From contig NZ_SRKZ01000005.1 of assembly GCF_004745865.1 (NCBI RefSeq), positions 124,001-188,000 on the forward strand: a stretch of DNA of 64,000 nt, read 5' to 3'. The DNA is from Hymenobacter wooponensis (GTDB taxonomy: Bacteria; Bacteroidota; Bacteroidia; Cytophagales; Hymenobacteraceae). Below the pieces are notes generated by a model. That model was not told the origin of the DNA. It did no database searches and was given only the letters and a program-made list of their open reading frames with translations. A program made the position numbers and the translations under genes. Within the stretch, counting starts at the first letter, position 1; each line of letters starts with the position of its first letter. Of this stretch, positions 57,269 through 64,000 are shown one piece after another.

Positions 57269-57314
57269 AGCCTTTCTTCACGGAGCAGTTAGATGCTTTG
57301 ATTGGAGAAAGGCT
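57269..57314 (+). terminator. Terminator after apaG
   Basis: AGCCTTTCT and AGAAAGGCT form a 9 bp stem followed by TTTCT; the loop is long (28 bases). A small hairpin CTTGCCT/AGGCAAG lies just upstream. Confidence 0.5.
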
Positions 57315-57439
57315 TTTCTATGGCTTATCTCAGGCACCAGCGGCCTCTTCATCTTGTAAAAGCCGCGTAGATTTGCTGGCCTCTTTATCAGCACGAGGCT
57401 AGGCCAGTTGATGGCCGCTCCTATTCTTACTCCTGCATT

Positions 57440-58270
57440 TTGCTTTTTCAAGTTCTAAGCTACCTCCGGTTCCTGTTGCAGTCGGGCAACACGCATGGGT
57501 TACATTCACCCTTCGTTTTTGGCCTGTATGCGCACGTAATTGGGCACGATGGACAGTTTGCCGCCTATAAGCACATTGAGGCCCGGCGCCAAGAGCTTCT
57601 ACAGAGCACCACCAGCATTCAGGTGCGCGACTTCGGGGCTGGCTCGCATACGGGGGCCGGGCGCACCCGCCGCATCCGTGATATTGCCCGTACGGCCGCT
57701 AAGCCGCGCCCCCTGGCTCAACTGTTGTTCCGGTTGGTAAATGCCTTTCAACCACGTACCATCATCGAGCTAGGCACTTCGCTGGGGCTTACTACCTCCT
57801 ACCTTGCAGCTGCTGATTCTAGGGCCCGGGTGCTCACTTTTGAAGGGTGTCCTCAAACAGCTGCCGTAGCCCGCGAAACATTTGCTTCTCTAGGCCTAGG
57901 AAACGTGGAAATTCAGGAAGGTAACCTCGATGACACTCTGGCTCCCGCTCTGGCAGCCCTCAGCACACCCGTAGACTTCGCCTTCTTCGATGGCAACCAC
58001 CGCTACGAGCCCACTCTGCGCTACTTCGAGCTGATGAATGCGCACCGGACCGAAGACAGCGTGTTTGTGCTGGATGACATTCATTGGTCGGCGGAAATGA
58101 CCCGCGCCTGGGAAGCCATCAAGCAGCATCCTGACGTTACCTTGACCATTGATCTGTTCTTTATTGGATTGGTGTTCTTCCGGCGTAAGCAGCCCAAACA
58201 GCACTTCATCCTGCGGTTCGATAACATTTTAGACAAGGTTCTTGAGCGCACTCGCCGCCTTTCTGCCTAA
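57440..58270 (+). CDS. Class I SAM-dependent O-methyltransferase-like protein
   Basis: This 276-residue protein has no ATG at its beginning; the most likely start is the TTG at 57440 (LFQVLSYLRFLL). The motifs RTIIELGTSLGLTTSYLAA, VLTFEGCPQTAAVARETF, DFAFFDGNHRYEPTLRYFE and VLDDIHWSAEM fit the catechol-O-methyltransferase-like group. The substrate is unknown. The N-terminal hydrophobic residues could be a helix of the fold rather than a membrane segment. Confidence 0.85.
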   Translation: MLFQVLSYLRFLLQSGNTHGLHSPFVFGLYAHVIGHDGQFAAYKHIEARRQELLQSTTSIQVRDFGAGSHTGAGRTRRIRDIARTAAKPRPLAQLLFRLVNAFQPRTIIELGTSLGLTTSYLAAADSRARVLTFEGCPQTAAVARETFASLGLGNVEIQEGNLDDTLAPALAALSTPVDFAFFDGNHRYEPTLRYFELMNAHRTEDSVFVLDDIHWSAEMTRAWEAIKQHPDVTLTIDLFFIGLVFFRRKQPKQHFILRFDNILDKVLERTRRLSA

Positions 58271-58389
58271 ACGTCAACCTTAATCAAAACTAAAAATACT
58301 AAACTCAATAGCATAAGAGCCGTTGAATGCCAGTATATTTGGCAAACGTACGGTTGTCACCCCGCCAACGCGGCTGCCTAAAAACAGCG

Positions 58390-58414
58390 AAGCCCGTGCT
58401 TGGGGCACGGGCTT
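58390..58414. terminator. GC-rich hairpin in the gap 58271-58710
   Basis: AAGCCCGTGC and GCACGGGCTT form a perfect 10 bp stem with a 5-base loop. The gap of 440 bases otherwise holds a short frame from the ATG at 58458 (43 residues, one hydrophobic segment, weak) and two TGGCCTAG words near 58670 and 58709. I see no RNA gene in it. Confidence 0.55.
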
Positions 58415-58710
58415 CAGGATAAGAAGGGTGTTTAGGCCACCCTCAAATCCAGTCGTTATGGACAAGGGTCGTACAGGCATGGATGGGCTTCAGTTTGAAT
58501 GCTCCATTCATGTGACCACTACCTTCATCGTGAAGTTAGTGGCCGCTTTAGGCGGAATTGGAGGCGTATACCTCCTTTTCGGACTGTAGCGGTAATGGTA
58601 GCAGGGGGCGTAAGCTCTCTGCTACTTTTGTTTTCAACGAGACAAATATAGCGTATGTTTTGGCAAAATGTGGCCTAGCAACCCAGCCTTTTACGCTTGA
58701 GTTTCGTGGC

Positions 58711-59535
58711 CTAGCGCACAGCCTCCCGCACCCGCGTTAGCTTAACGAGCAAGTCCTCCAACCGATCCAGGGACAGCATGTTAGCCCCGTCAGATTTGGC
58801 TGTGGCGGGCGTCGGATGGGTTTCAATGAACAGACCATCAGCCCCCACGGCAATGGCCGCTTTGGCAATAGTTTCAATAAGGGCAGGCTTGCCACCCGTT
58901 ACGCCGCTGCTTTGGTTAGGCTGCTGCAAGGAGTGCGTTACGTCCATTACTACAGGCACGCCAAACTCGCGCATTACGGGCAGGTTCCGGAAATCTACCA
59001 CCAGGTCTGCGTAGCCGAAGGTGTTGCCTCGATCAGTTAGAATTACGTTTTCGTTGCCCGACTGCCGCACTTTATCTACAGCAAACTGCATAGACTCGCC
59101 CGACAGGAACTGCCCCTTTTTCACGTTCACTACTTTGCCTGTTTTAGCGGCAGCAATGAGCAGATCGGTCTGGCGGCACAGGAAAGCTGGAATCTGCAGC
59201 ACATCTACGTACTCAGCGGCCATTGCTGCCTCCTCCGACTCATGAATGTCAGTAACGGTGGGTACGCCAGTCTCGCGTCCTACTTTTTCCAGAATACGCA
59301 AAGCCTTTTCGTCGCCGATGCCGGTGTAAGAATCGAGGCGGGAGCGGTTGGCTTTGCGGTAAGAGCCCTTGAAGATGTAGGGAATCTGAAGCTTATCCGT
59401 AATGTGGCGTACCTGCTCAGCAATGCGCAGCGCCATGTCTTCGCCCTCAATTACGCAGGGGCCGGCCATTAGAAAGAATTGGCCCGAGTTGGTATTGCGG
59501 AAATGGGGCAGCGTGTTAGCGAGGGTTTGTAGCAT
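58711..59535 (-). CDS. kdsA: 3-deoxy-8-phosphooctulonate synthase
   Basis: This 274-residue protein has the KDO-8-phosphate synthase motifs FLMAGPCVIE, FKGSYRKANRSR, DIHESEEA, QIPAFLCRQTDLL and DVTHSLQQPNQ. It joins phosphoenolpyruvate and arabinose-5-phosphate to give KDO-8-P for lipopolysaccharide core. The Asn in place of a metal-binding Cys (KANRSR) suggests the metal-independent class (inference). Its presence fits a Gram-negative envelope. Confidence 0.96.
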   Translation of the reverse strand: MLQTLANTLPHFRNTNSGQFFLMAGPCVIEGEDMALRIAEQVRHITDKLQIPYIFKGSYRKANRSRLDSYTGIGDEKALRILEKVGRETGVPTVTDIHESEEAAMAAEYVDVLQIPAFLCRQTDLLIAAAKTGKVVNVKKGQFLSGESMQFAVDKVRQSGNENVILTDRGNTFGYADLVVDFRNLPVMREFGVPVVMDVTHSLQQPNQSSGVTGGKPALIETIAKAAIAVGADGLFIETHPTPATAKSDGANMLSLDRLEDLLVKLTRVREAVR

Positions 59536-59597
59536 GAAAGCGGCTCGTTAGGCCAAGCCGTAGCTTGACAGATGATAGATCGGAGAAAGCAGGTGGC

Positions 59598-60218
59598 CTA
59601 GGCCATCTCTTGGGTGTACTTCTTTCTCAAGCACATAAACAGCTCCCGTCCTCGGCGCGGCGCGATGGAGTTAGTAGCTGTCTCGAAGTGTATGAAATCA
59701 AAATAAGGTTGAAAGTACGATTGGTACTCTTCCCGGGAGCCCCCGAAGGGCGGGCCAGGCTGGCTAAAGGTAGTGTCAAATAATAGGCCTACCAGCGTTC
59801 CACCCGGCCGCAGGAGTTGGGCACACTGCTGAGCATACGCGGGCCGGAGGTTAGGATCGAGGGCGCAAAAGAAGGTTTGCTCTACAATCATATCGTAGGG
59901 CGGCACGCTGGGTAGCTGAAAAAAATCCTGTTGCAATAAGTGGCCTAGAGGAAAGCTGGGCATGCGCTGCTGCAGGTCGTGTAGTGGCGCGGCGGCTACG
60001 TCTGCCACAAAAACATTAGAATACCCTGCAGTATGCAGATATTCAGCCTCATACGCCCTGCCAGCGCCCGGAATAAGGATGCGGCGAGCATCAGGTTGGC
60101 CTAGCTGCACAAAATAATCCCGCAGTGGCGGCGTTACCGCCCCCGTATCCCAGGCGGTTTGACCGGTGGCATAACGCTGCTGCCAATAATCGGCGTCAAG
60201 GGTAAAATCCAGTTGCAT
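59598..60218 (-). CDS. TPMT-family (thiopurine methyltransferase-like) SAM methyltransferase
   Basis: This 206-residue protein shows WQQRYATGQTAWDTG, RRILIPGAGRAYEAEYL, VFVADVAAAPLHDLQQRM and MIVEQTFFCALDPNLRP, all typical of the TPMT-like group (substrates include thiols, selenium and tellurium compounds). The natural substrate is unknown. It is 62 bases from the divergently ordered kdsA start region and on the same strand, so the two may be co-transcribed. Confidence 0.9.
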   Translation of the reverse strand: MQLDFTLDADYWQQRYATGQTAWDTGAVTPPLRDYFVQLGQPDARRILIPGAGRAYEAEYLHTAGYSNVFVADVAAAPLHDLQQRMPSFPLGHLLQQDFFQLPSVPPYDMIVEQTFFCALDPNLRPAYAQQCAQLLRPGGTLVGLLFDTTFSQPGPPFGGSREEYQSYFQPYFDFIHFETATNSIAPRRGRELFMCLRKKYTQEMA

Positions 60219-60244
60219 ATGGTGGCAGGATTGTACCTTGGGAC

Positions 60245-60274
60245 TTGCCTGGGTACGGAACTCCGTTATTTTTG
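60245..60274 (+). promoter_or_regulatory. Bacteroidota-type promoter (TTG-N19-TATTTTTG)
   Basis: TTG at 60245-60247 and TATTTTTG at 60267-60274 are 19 bases apart, which matches the Bacteroidota sigma-A pattern. It lies 59 bases before the ATG at 60334. This is the best promoter match noticed in the window. Confidence 0.6.
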
Positions 60275-60333
60275 CCCTAAAGGTAATGCCTTCGTCCGGA
60301 CCATCCGGACTTCACTTAACCCCCTCTCCTTCC

Positions 60334-61281
60334 ATGGAACAAGACAACAGCCCCGAACCAAAGAACAATAACAAATGGCTCCTGCTAATCGCCCTTGTCC
60401 TGCTCTTGGTCGGCATCAATGGCTTTCTGTTCTACATGAATCGGCAAAAGACGCAGCAAAATGAGCAGCTGCAGTCGGAAGTTCAGGTGAAAGACACCAA
60501 GCTGGAAGAACAGATTAAACAGTACGAAGCCCTGAAAGCCGACTTCGAACGCCAGAGCCAGGAAGTACAAGGCATGGGTCTCGCAAACGATTCCCTGGAA
60601 GCTAAGCTGGCCCAGATCAACGCCGACCTACTCCGTCTGCGCTCCTTTAAAGCTGGCAGCTTCAGCATTGCTGAGCAGCGCCGCTTCAAGCAGCGTGCTG
60701 CCAACTTCGAGAATCAGCTGCGCAAGAAAGACGAAGAAATCGCCCAGCTGAAAGCCGACAACGAAGCGCTCTACACCGAGACTACCACGCTGAAGGAGCG
60801 CCAAAACAAGCTCACCGACACTATTTCTACGGTAGTACGCTCCAACCAAGAGTTGTCGGAGAAAGTGAACATTGCTTCACGCCTGCAGGCAGAGAATATT
60901 CGGGTTGGCGTTGTTAATGCTCGCAACAAGGAGAAGGACGACGACGACAATGAGTTCAAGGCCAAGCGCGTGGAGAAGGTCAAAGTGACCTTTAATCTAG
61001 CCCGCAATGACGTATCGCCGAAGGAGACCAAACAGATCATGATGCGTCTTATTGAGCCCGATGGCGCTGCCCTATACAACTTGAGCACTGGCGGTGGCAC
61101 TTTTACCATCGATGGCTCTGAGGCCTTCTACACCGCTAAGCAGGACATCGTGTTCGACAACACCCGTCAGCCGGTGCAATTCCTGTATGCAAAGGGAGCC
61201 GCTTACAAAACCGGCTTGCACACTGTAGAACTGTATGAAGGCGGCGTAATGATTGGCAAAACAACCTTCACGCTGAAATAG
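60334..61281 (+). CDS. Membrane-anchored coiled-coil protein of unknown function
   Basis: This 315-residue protein starts at MEQDNSPEPKNNNKW, with one membrane segment at about residues 16-33 (LLIALVLLLVGINGFLFYM). Residues about 38-205 form a long coiled coil rich in Gln, Lys and Glu. The last 90 residues are a compact beta domain (KVKVTFNLARNDVSPKETK, GLHTVELYEGGVMIGKTTF). No family with a known role is recognised. Such a layout suits a periplasmic structural or tethering protein. Confidence 0.75.
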   Translation: MEQDNSPEPKNNNKWLLLIALVLLLVGINGFLFYMNRQKTQQNEQLQSEVQVKDTKLEEQIKQYEALKADFERQSQEVQGMGLANDSLEAKLAQINADLLRLRSFKAGSFSIAEQRRFKQRAANFENQLRKKDEEIAQLKADNEALYTETTTLKERQNKLTDTISTVVRSNQELSEKVNIASRLQAENIRVGVVNARNKEKDDDDNEFKAKRVEKVKVTFNLARNDVSPKETKQIMMRLIEPDGAALYNLSTGGGTFTIDGSEAFYTAKQDIVFDNTRQPVQFLYAKGAAYKTGLHTVELYEGGVMIGKTTFTLK

Positions 61282-61301
61282 GCCTAGGCTTCTTCTACTA
61301 A

Positions 61302-61355
61302 CCACCCATAACAAAGAAGGCCGCCCACTTGGGCGGCCTTCTTTGTTATGGGTGG
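61302..61355. terminator. Very long bidirectional terminator (26 bp perfect stem)
   Basis: Arms of 26 bases, starting CCACCCATAACAAAGAAGGC on the left, pair perfectly around a 2-base loop. It separates the convergent coiled-coil and cphA genes. Confidence 0.9.
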
Positions 61356-61364
61356 TTAGGGTTC

Positions 61365-64000
61365 TTATACAACTGCCTTGATTTTGGCCTCGTACTCTTC
61401 CAGCTTTTTGATGGTGTCCTTGATATTCTCCGTGAAGAGCACAATCACTGAGCCTGGCTGGGCGGTGTTCAACACATGATCAATGGCCTCCATCTCGTTT
61501 TCGATGTAGTTGATGGGCAGCTCTGGCGCATCGAGGCGCAGCCCCTGCATCATGATGTCCTTCAGCTGCTCGGCAGTTTTTCCGCGCAGGTCACGGTCCT
61601 GACGCAGCACCACTTCATCAAACATCTTACCTGCTACCCGGGCAAAGCTAAGTGTGTCCTCATCACGTCGGTCTCCTAGGCCAGATACTACACCTATTTT
61701 ACGCGTGGCATCGGTGGCGTTGAGGAACTGGGAAAACTTCTCAATGCCGTGCGTATTATGGGCGTAATCAACAATTACCTCGAAGTTGGGGAATTTGTAG
61801 GTATTCATGCGGCCCGGCATCTTCGCGGCGGAAGGCACGAACGTACGCAGGGCTAGCTTGATCTGCTCTTTATCAAACCCGTAGCAATAGCACGCCAGCG
61901 CCGCCGCCAACGAATTTTCGATGTTGAAGGTAGCTCGCCCCCCAAAGGTGATGGGGAATGCCGTAGCGTGGTCGATGCGGAGCTTGTAGCTGTTCTTGTA
62001 GATGGTGATGTAGCCTTCTTCGTACACGGCGGCTAGGCCACCATGTTCAATGTGCTCCCGAATGCGCGGGTTGTGCTCGTTCATGCTGAACAGCGCTACG
62101 CAGCAATCTACCTTCTCACGCATAGCATACACCAAGTCGTCGTCGGCGTTGAGGACGGCGTAGCCATCTTTACGCACGGTGCGGGGCAGCACGCCTTTCA
62201 CATTAGCCATTTCCTCAACGGTATAAATGTCGCGGAGGCCTAGGTGGTCGGCGGCTACGTTTGTTACCACGGCCACATCGCAGGTGTGGAAGCCCAGCCC
62301 CGAGCGAAGCATACCACCCCGGGCCGTTTCCAGCACGGCGAAGTTAACCGTAGGGTCTTTCAGCACGAACTCGGCGCTTTGGCCGCCCGTGCAGTCGCCG
62401 CTTTGCAGCTGCACGCCCTGGATATAGATACCGTTGGTGGTAGTATAGCCCACTTTATGCCCGGCAGCGGCCACCACGTGCGCAATCAGTTGCGTAGTCG
62501 TGGTCTTGCCGTTGGTGCCCGTTACGGCCATAATTGGAATGCGGGCAGTGCTGCCACGCGGGAAGAGCATATCTACCACTGGGGCCGCCACGTTGCGGGG
62601 CAGACCGTCGGTAGGCGAAATGTGCATCCGGAAGCCGGGGGCAGCATTTACCTCAATTACAGCGCCGCGGGTCTCATTCAAAGGCACAGCAATATCATTG
62701 GTGAGCAGGTCAATACCGCAGATATCGAGCCCTATAATTCCCGCTACCCGCTCGGCCAATAACACGTTATACGGGTGCACCAAGTCAGTAACATCGGTGG
62801 CGGTACCACCCGTGCTGATGTTAGCAGTGCTCTTCAAGTACACTTCCTCCCCTTCCGGCAACACCGAGTCGAGCGTGAGGTAGTGGGTTTTCAGGATATC
62901 GAGCGTGTGTTGATCTGCTTTAATGCTGGTAAGCACCTTCTCATGGCCTACTCCCCGGCGTGGGTCCTTGTTTACTTCGTTGATCAACTCCTGAATGGTG
63001 CTGGTGCCGTTACCTTTCACAGCTGCAGGAGTCCGCTTAGCGGCAGCAATGAGCTTACCATCTACCACGAGCATGCGGTAGTCGTGCCCCTCAATAAAGC
63101 GTTCTACGATTACCGCGCGCGAATACACCTGCGCCGCTTTCAGGCCTTCCACTGCTCCCTCCCAGTCTCGGATGCAGATAGTAGCTCCTTTGCCGTGGTT
63201 ACCATCCAGCGGCTTAGTGACGATGGGGAAGCCTAGCTCCTCAATAGCGTCGCGGAGACCTTCTTCAGAGTATACTGTGGTGCCGCTAGGTACGGGTACG
63301 CCCGCATCCCGCAACATCGCCTTCGTACGGTTTTTATTGCCCGCTACCTCCACCCCAGCGTGAGAGGTGTAGCTGGTAGTAGTAGCCCAAATCCGCTTCT
63401 GGTTGACGCCGTAGCCCAGCTGAATGATGCTGCTATTCTTAAGCTGGATATAAGGAATATTCCGGGAGGCGGCCTCCGAAACAATACTCCAGGTGCTGGG
63501 TCCAATAAACTCTTCCTCCCGAATCTCATGGAGCTCATCGATGATGGGCTTGAGACTGATAGGACGCTGGTGACATAAGTCGTCAACAATCTGCACGGCT
63601 GCTTCAGCAGCCATCCGTCCTGCGCGCTCTTCCTGATAGGCGAAAACGACAAACTCTACTCCTTCCTGATGCGCCGGATAAGACTTACCCCAGTGCACCG
63701 GCATACCGGCCGTGCGCTGTAATGCCAAAGCTACGTGCTGAATTACGTGGCCTAGCGGCTCCCCATCAGCAAGCTGCTCTTGGGTAAGCGGAGGGTTTTT
63801 CTGCGCCGATTTGCTGGAATCCATGGGCTGGGGCTGCGTCAGCTCCGGTAGTAGTTCCGGTAGCTGCTCTGCCAGTGCGGGTACTGTATTCGACCACGCG
63901 TCGGCCAAGTCCTGCATGTCGACTTTCATTACGATGAGCTTGAAATGCTTAACGGACCAGTAGCTAGGTCCGCGCATCGTGCGGAGGTCAATAATCTTCA
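61365..64000 (-). CDS. cphA: Cyanophycin synthetase (start codon cut by the window end)
   Basis: The frame runs to the window edge; translating the last bases gives KIIDLRTMRGPSYWSVKHFK after a codon whose T and G are at 63999-64000, so the ATG begins one base outside and the full protein would be 878 residues. It has the N-terminal CphA domain, an ATP-grasp domain (about residues 230-470; GYGVNQKRIWATTTSYTSH, KPLDGNHGKGATI) and a Mur-ligase-like domain (VTGTNGKTTTTQLIAHV, DYAHNTHGIEKF). It makes the arginine-aspartate polymer cyanophycin without a template. No cyanophycinase gene is visible here; it may lie upstream of the window end. Confidence 0.95.
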   Translation of the reverse strand, partial: KIIDLRTMRGPSYWSVKHFKLIVMKVDMQDLADAWSNTVPALAEQLPELLPELTQPQPMDSSKSAQKNPPLTQEQLADGEPLGHVIQHVALALQRTAGMPVHWGKSYPAHQEGVEFVVFAYQEERAGRMAAEAAVQIVDDLCHQRPISLKPIIDELHEIREEEFIGPSTWSIVSEAASRNIPYIQLKNSSIIQLGYGVNQKRIWATTTSYTSHAGVEVAGNKNRTKAMLRDAGVPVPSGTTVYSEEGLRDAIEELGFPIVTKPLDGNHGKGATICIRDWEGAVEGLKAAQVYSRAVIVERFIEGHDYRMLVVDGKLIAAAKRTPAAVKGNGTSTIQELINEVNKDPRRGVGHEKVLTSIKADQHTLDILKTHYLTLDSVLPEGEEVYLKSTANISTGGTATDVTDLVHPYNVLLAERVAGIIGLDICGIDLLTNDIAVPLNETRGAVIEVNAAPGFRMHISPTDGLPRNVAAPVVDMLFPRGSTARIPIMAVTGTNGKTTTTQLIAHVVAAAGHKVGYTTTNGIYIQGVQLQSGDCTGGQSAEFVLKDPTVNFAVLETARGGMLRSGLGFHTCDVAVVTNVAADHLGLRDIYTVEEMANVKGVLPRTVRKDGYAVLNADDDLVYAMREKVDCCVALFSMNEHNPRIREHIEHGGLAAVYEEGYITIYKNSYKLRIDHATAFPITFGGRATFNIENSLAAALACYCYGFDKEQIKLALRTFVPSAAKMPGRMNTYKFPNFEVIVDYAHNTHGIEKFSQFLNATDATRKIGVVSGLGDRRDEDTLSFARVAGKMFDEVVLRQDRDLRGKTAEQLKDIMMQGLRLDAPELPINYIENEMEAIDHVLNTAQPGSVIVLFTENIKDTIKKLEEYEAKIKAVV

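Noticed and set aside
58323-58589. Open frame of 88 codons between the methyltransferase and kdsA genes
   Set aside because: It crosses a GC-rich hairpin, has no family match, and only its last 43 codons with one hydrophobic segment look remotely protein-like.

Overview
The window is 64 kb of chromosome from a member of the Bacteroidota, most like Hymenobacter or a close relative. The evidence is a GC content that looks close to 60%, families typical of the phylum (DUF5683, DUF4266/DUF3570, DUF6438, a CzcA-TolC fusion, AraC regulators with membrane N-termini), candidate promoters of the TTG/TAnnTTTG type, few purine-rich ribosome binding sites, and many signal peptides ending in xxAQ. Genus is an inference from style; no rRNA or tRNA gene is present to settle it.

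Layout. Positions 1-7687 hold a carbohydrate-degradation run on the plus strand: a GH2 beta-glycosidase with a malectin-like tail (5' end cut by the window), a GH3 beta-glucosidase, an alginate-lyase-family protein and a GH88 unsaturated glucuronyl hydrolase. This points to a uronic-acid-containing polysaccharide. At 7728-15983 lies a metal efflux locus: a CusRS-like two-component system facing away from a CzcA-type RND pump fused to a TolC-like outer membrane factor, followed by its adaptor lipoprotein. Next to it (16121-19269) is a compact exported set: thioredoxin, ApbE flavin transferase, a DUF4266 mini-lipoprotein and a DUF3570 beta-rich protein. At 19300-34182 there is a mosaic of regulators and housekeeping or accessory enzymes: two AraC regulators, DUF983, two closely related GH13 amylases, a DinB protein, a D-aminoacylase-like amidohydrolase, a class D beta-lactamase, YdeI, aldo/keto reductase, GNAT, YetF-like DUF421, an alpha/beta hydrolase and a VOC protein.

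The region 34448-47144 has a phosphatase-phosphoglycerate dehydrogenase fusion for serine synthesis, a PBP4-type peptidase, an exported Gfo/Idh/MocA oxidoreductase, a GH95 fucosidase, CTP synthase and YidC. The region 47332-55917 has a DUF6438 lipoprotein, a peptide-binding lipoprotein, a UPF0173 hydrolase and the chain parA-parB-DUF5683-DUF5683-dapB-lepB. A split parS-like inverted repeat lies between parA and parB. With parAB and yidC present, the window may be near the replication origin (inference). The last part has ung, apaG, two methyltransferases, kdsA, a coiled-coil membrane protein and cyanophycin synthetase, whose first base lies just outside the window.

Two genome-scale signals stand out. 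The word CTAGGCCA/TGGCCTAG recurs dozens of times in genes and spacers alike. A modular palindromic repeat family, built around GTCATGCTGAGC and GTCATGTCGAGC, fills at least seven intergenic gaps. The most promising possible undescribed system is the thioredoxin-ApbE-DUF4266-DUF3570 set beside the metal pump: it has a flavin transferase but no visible flavinylation target.
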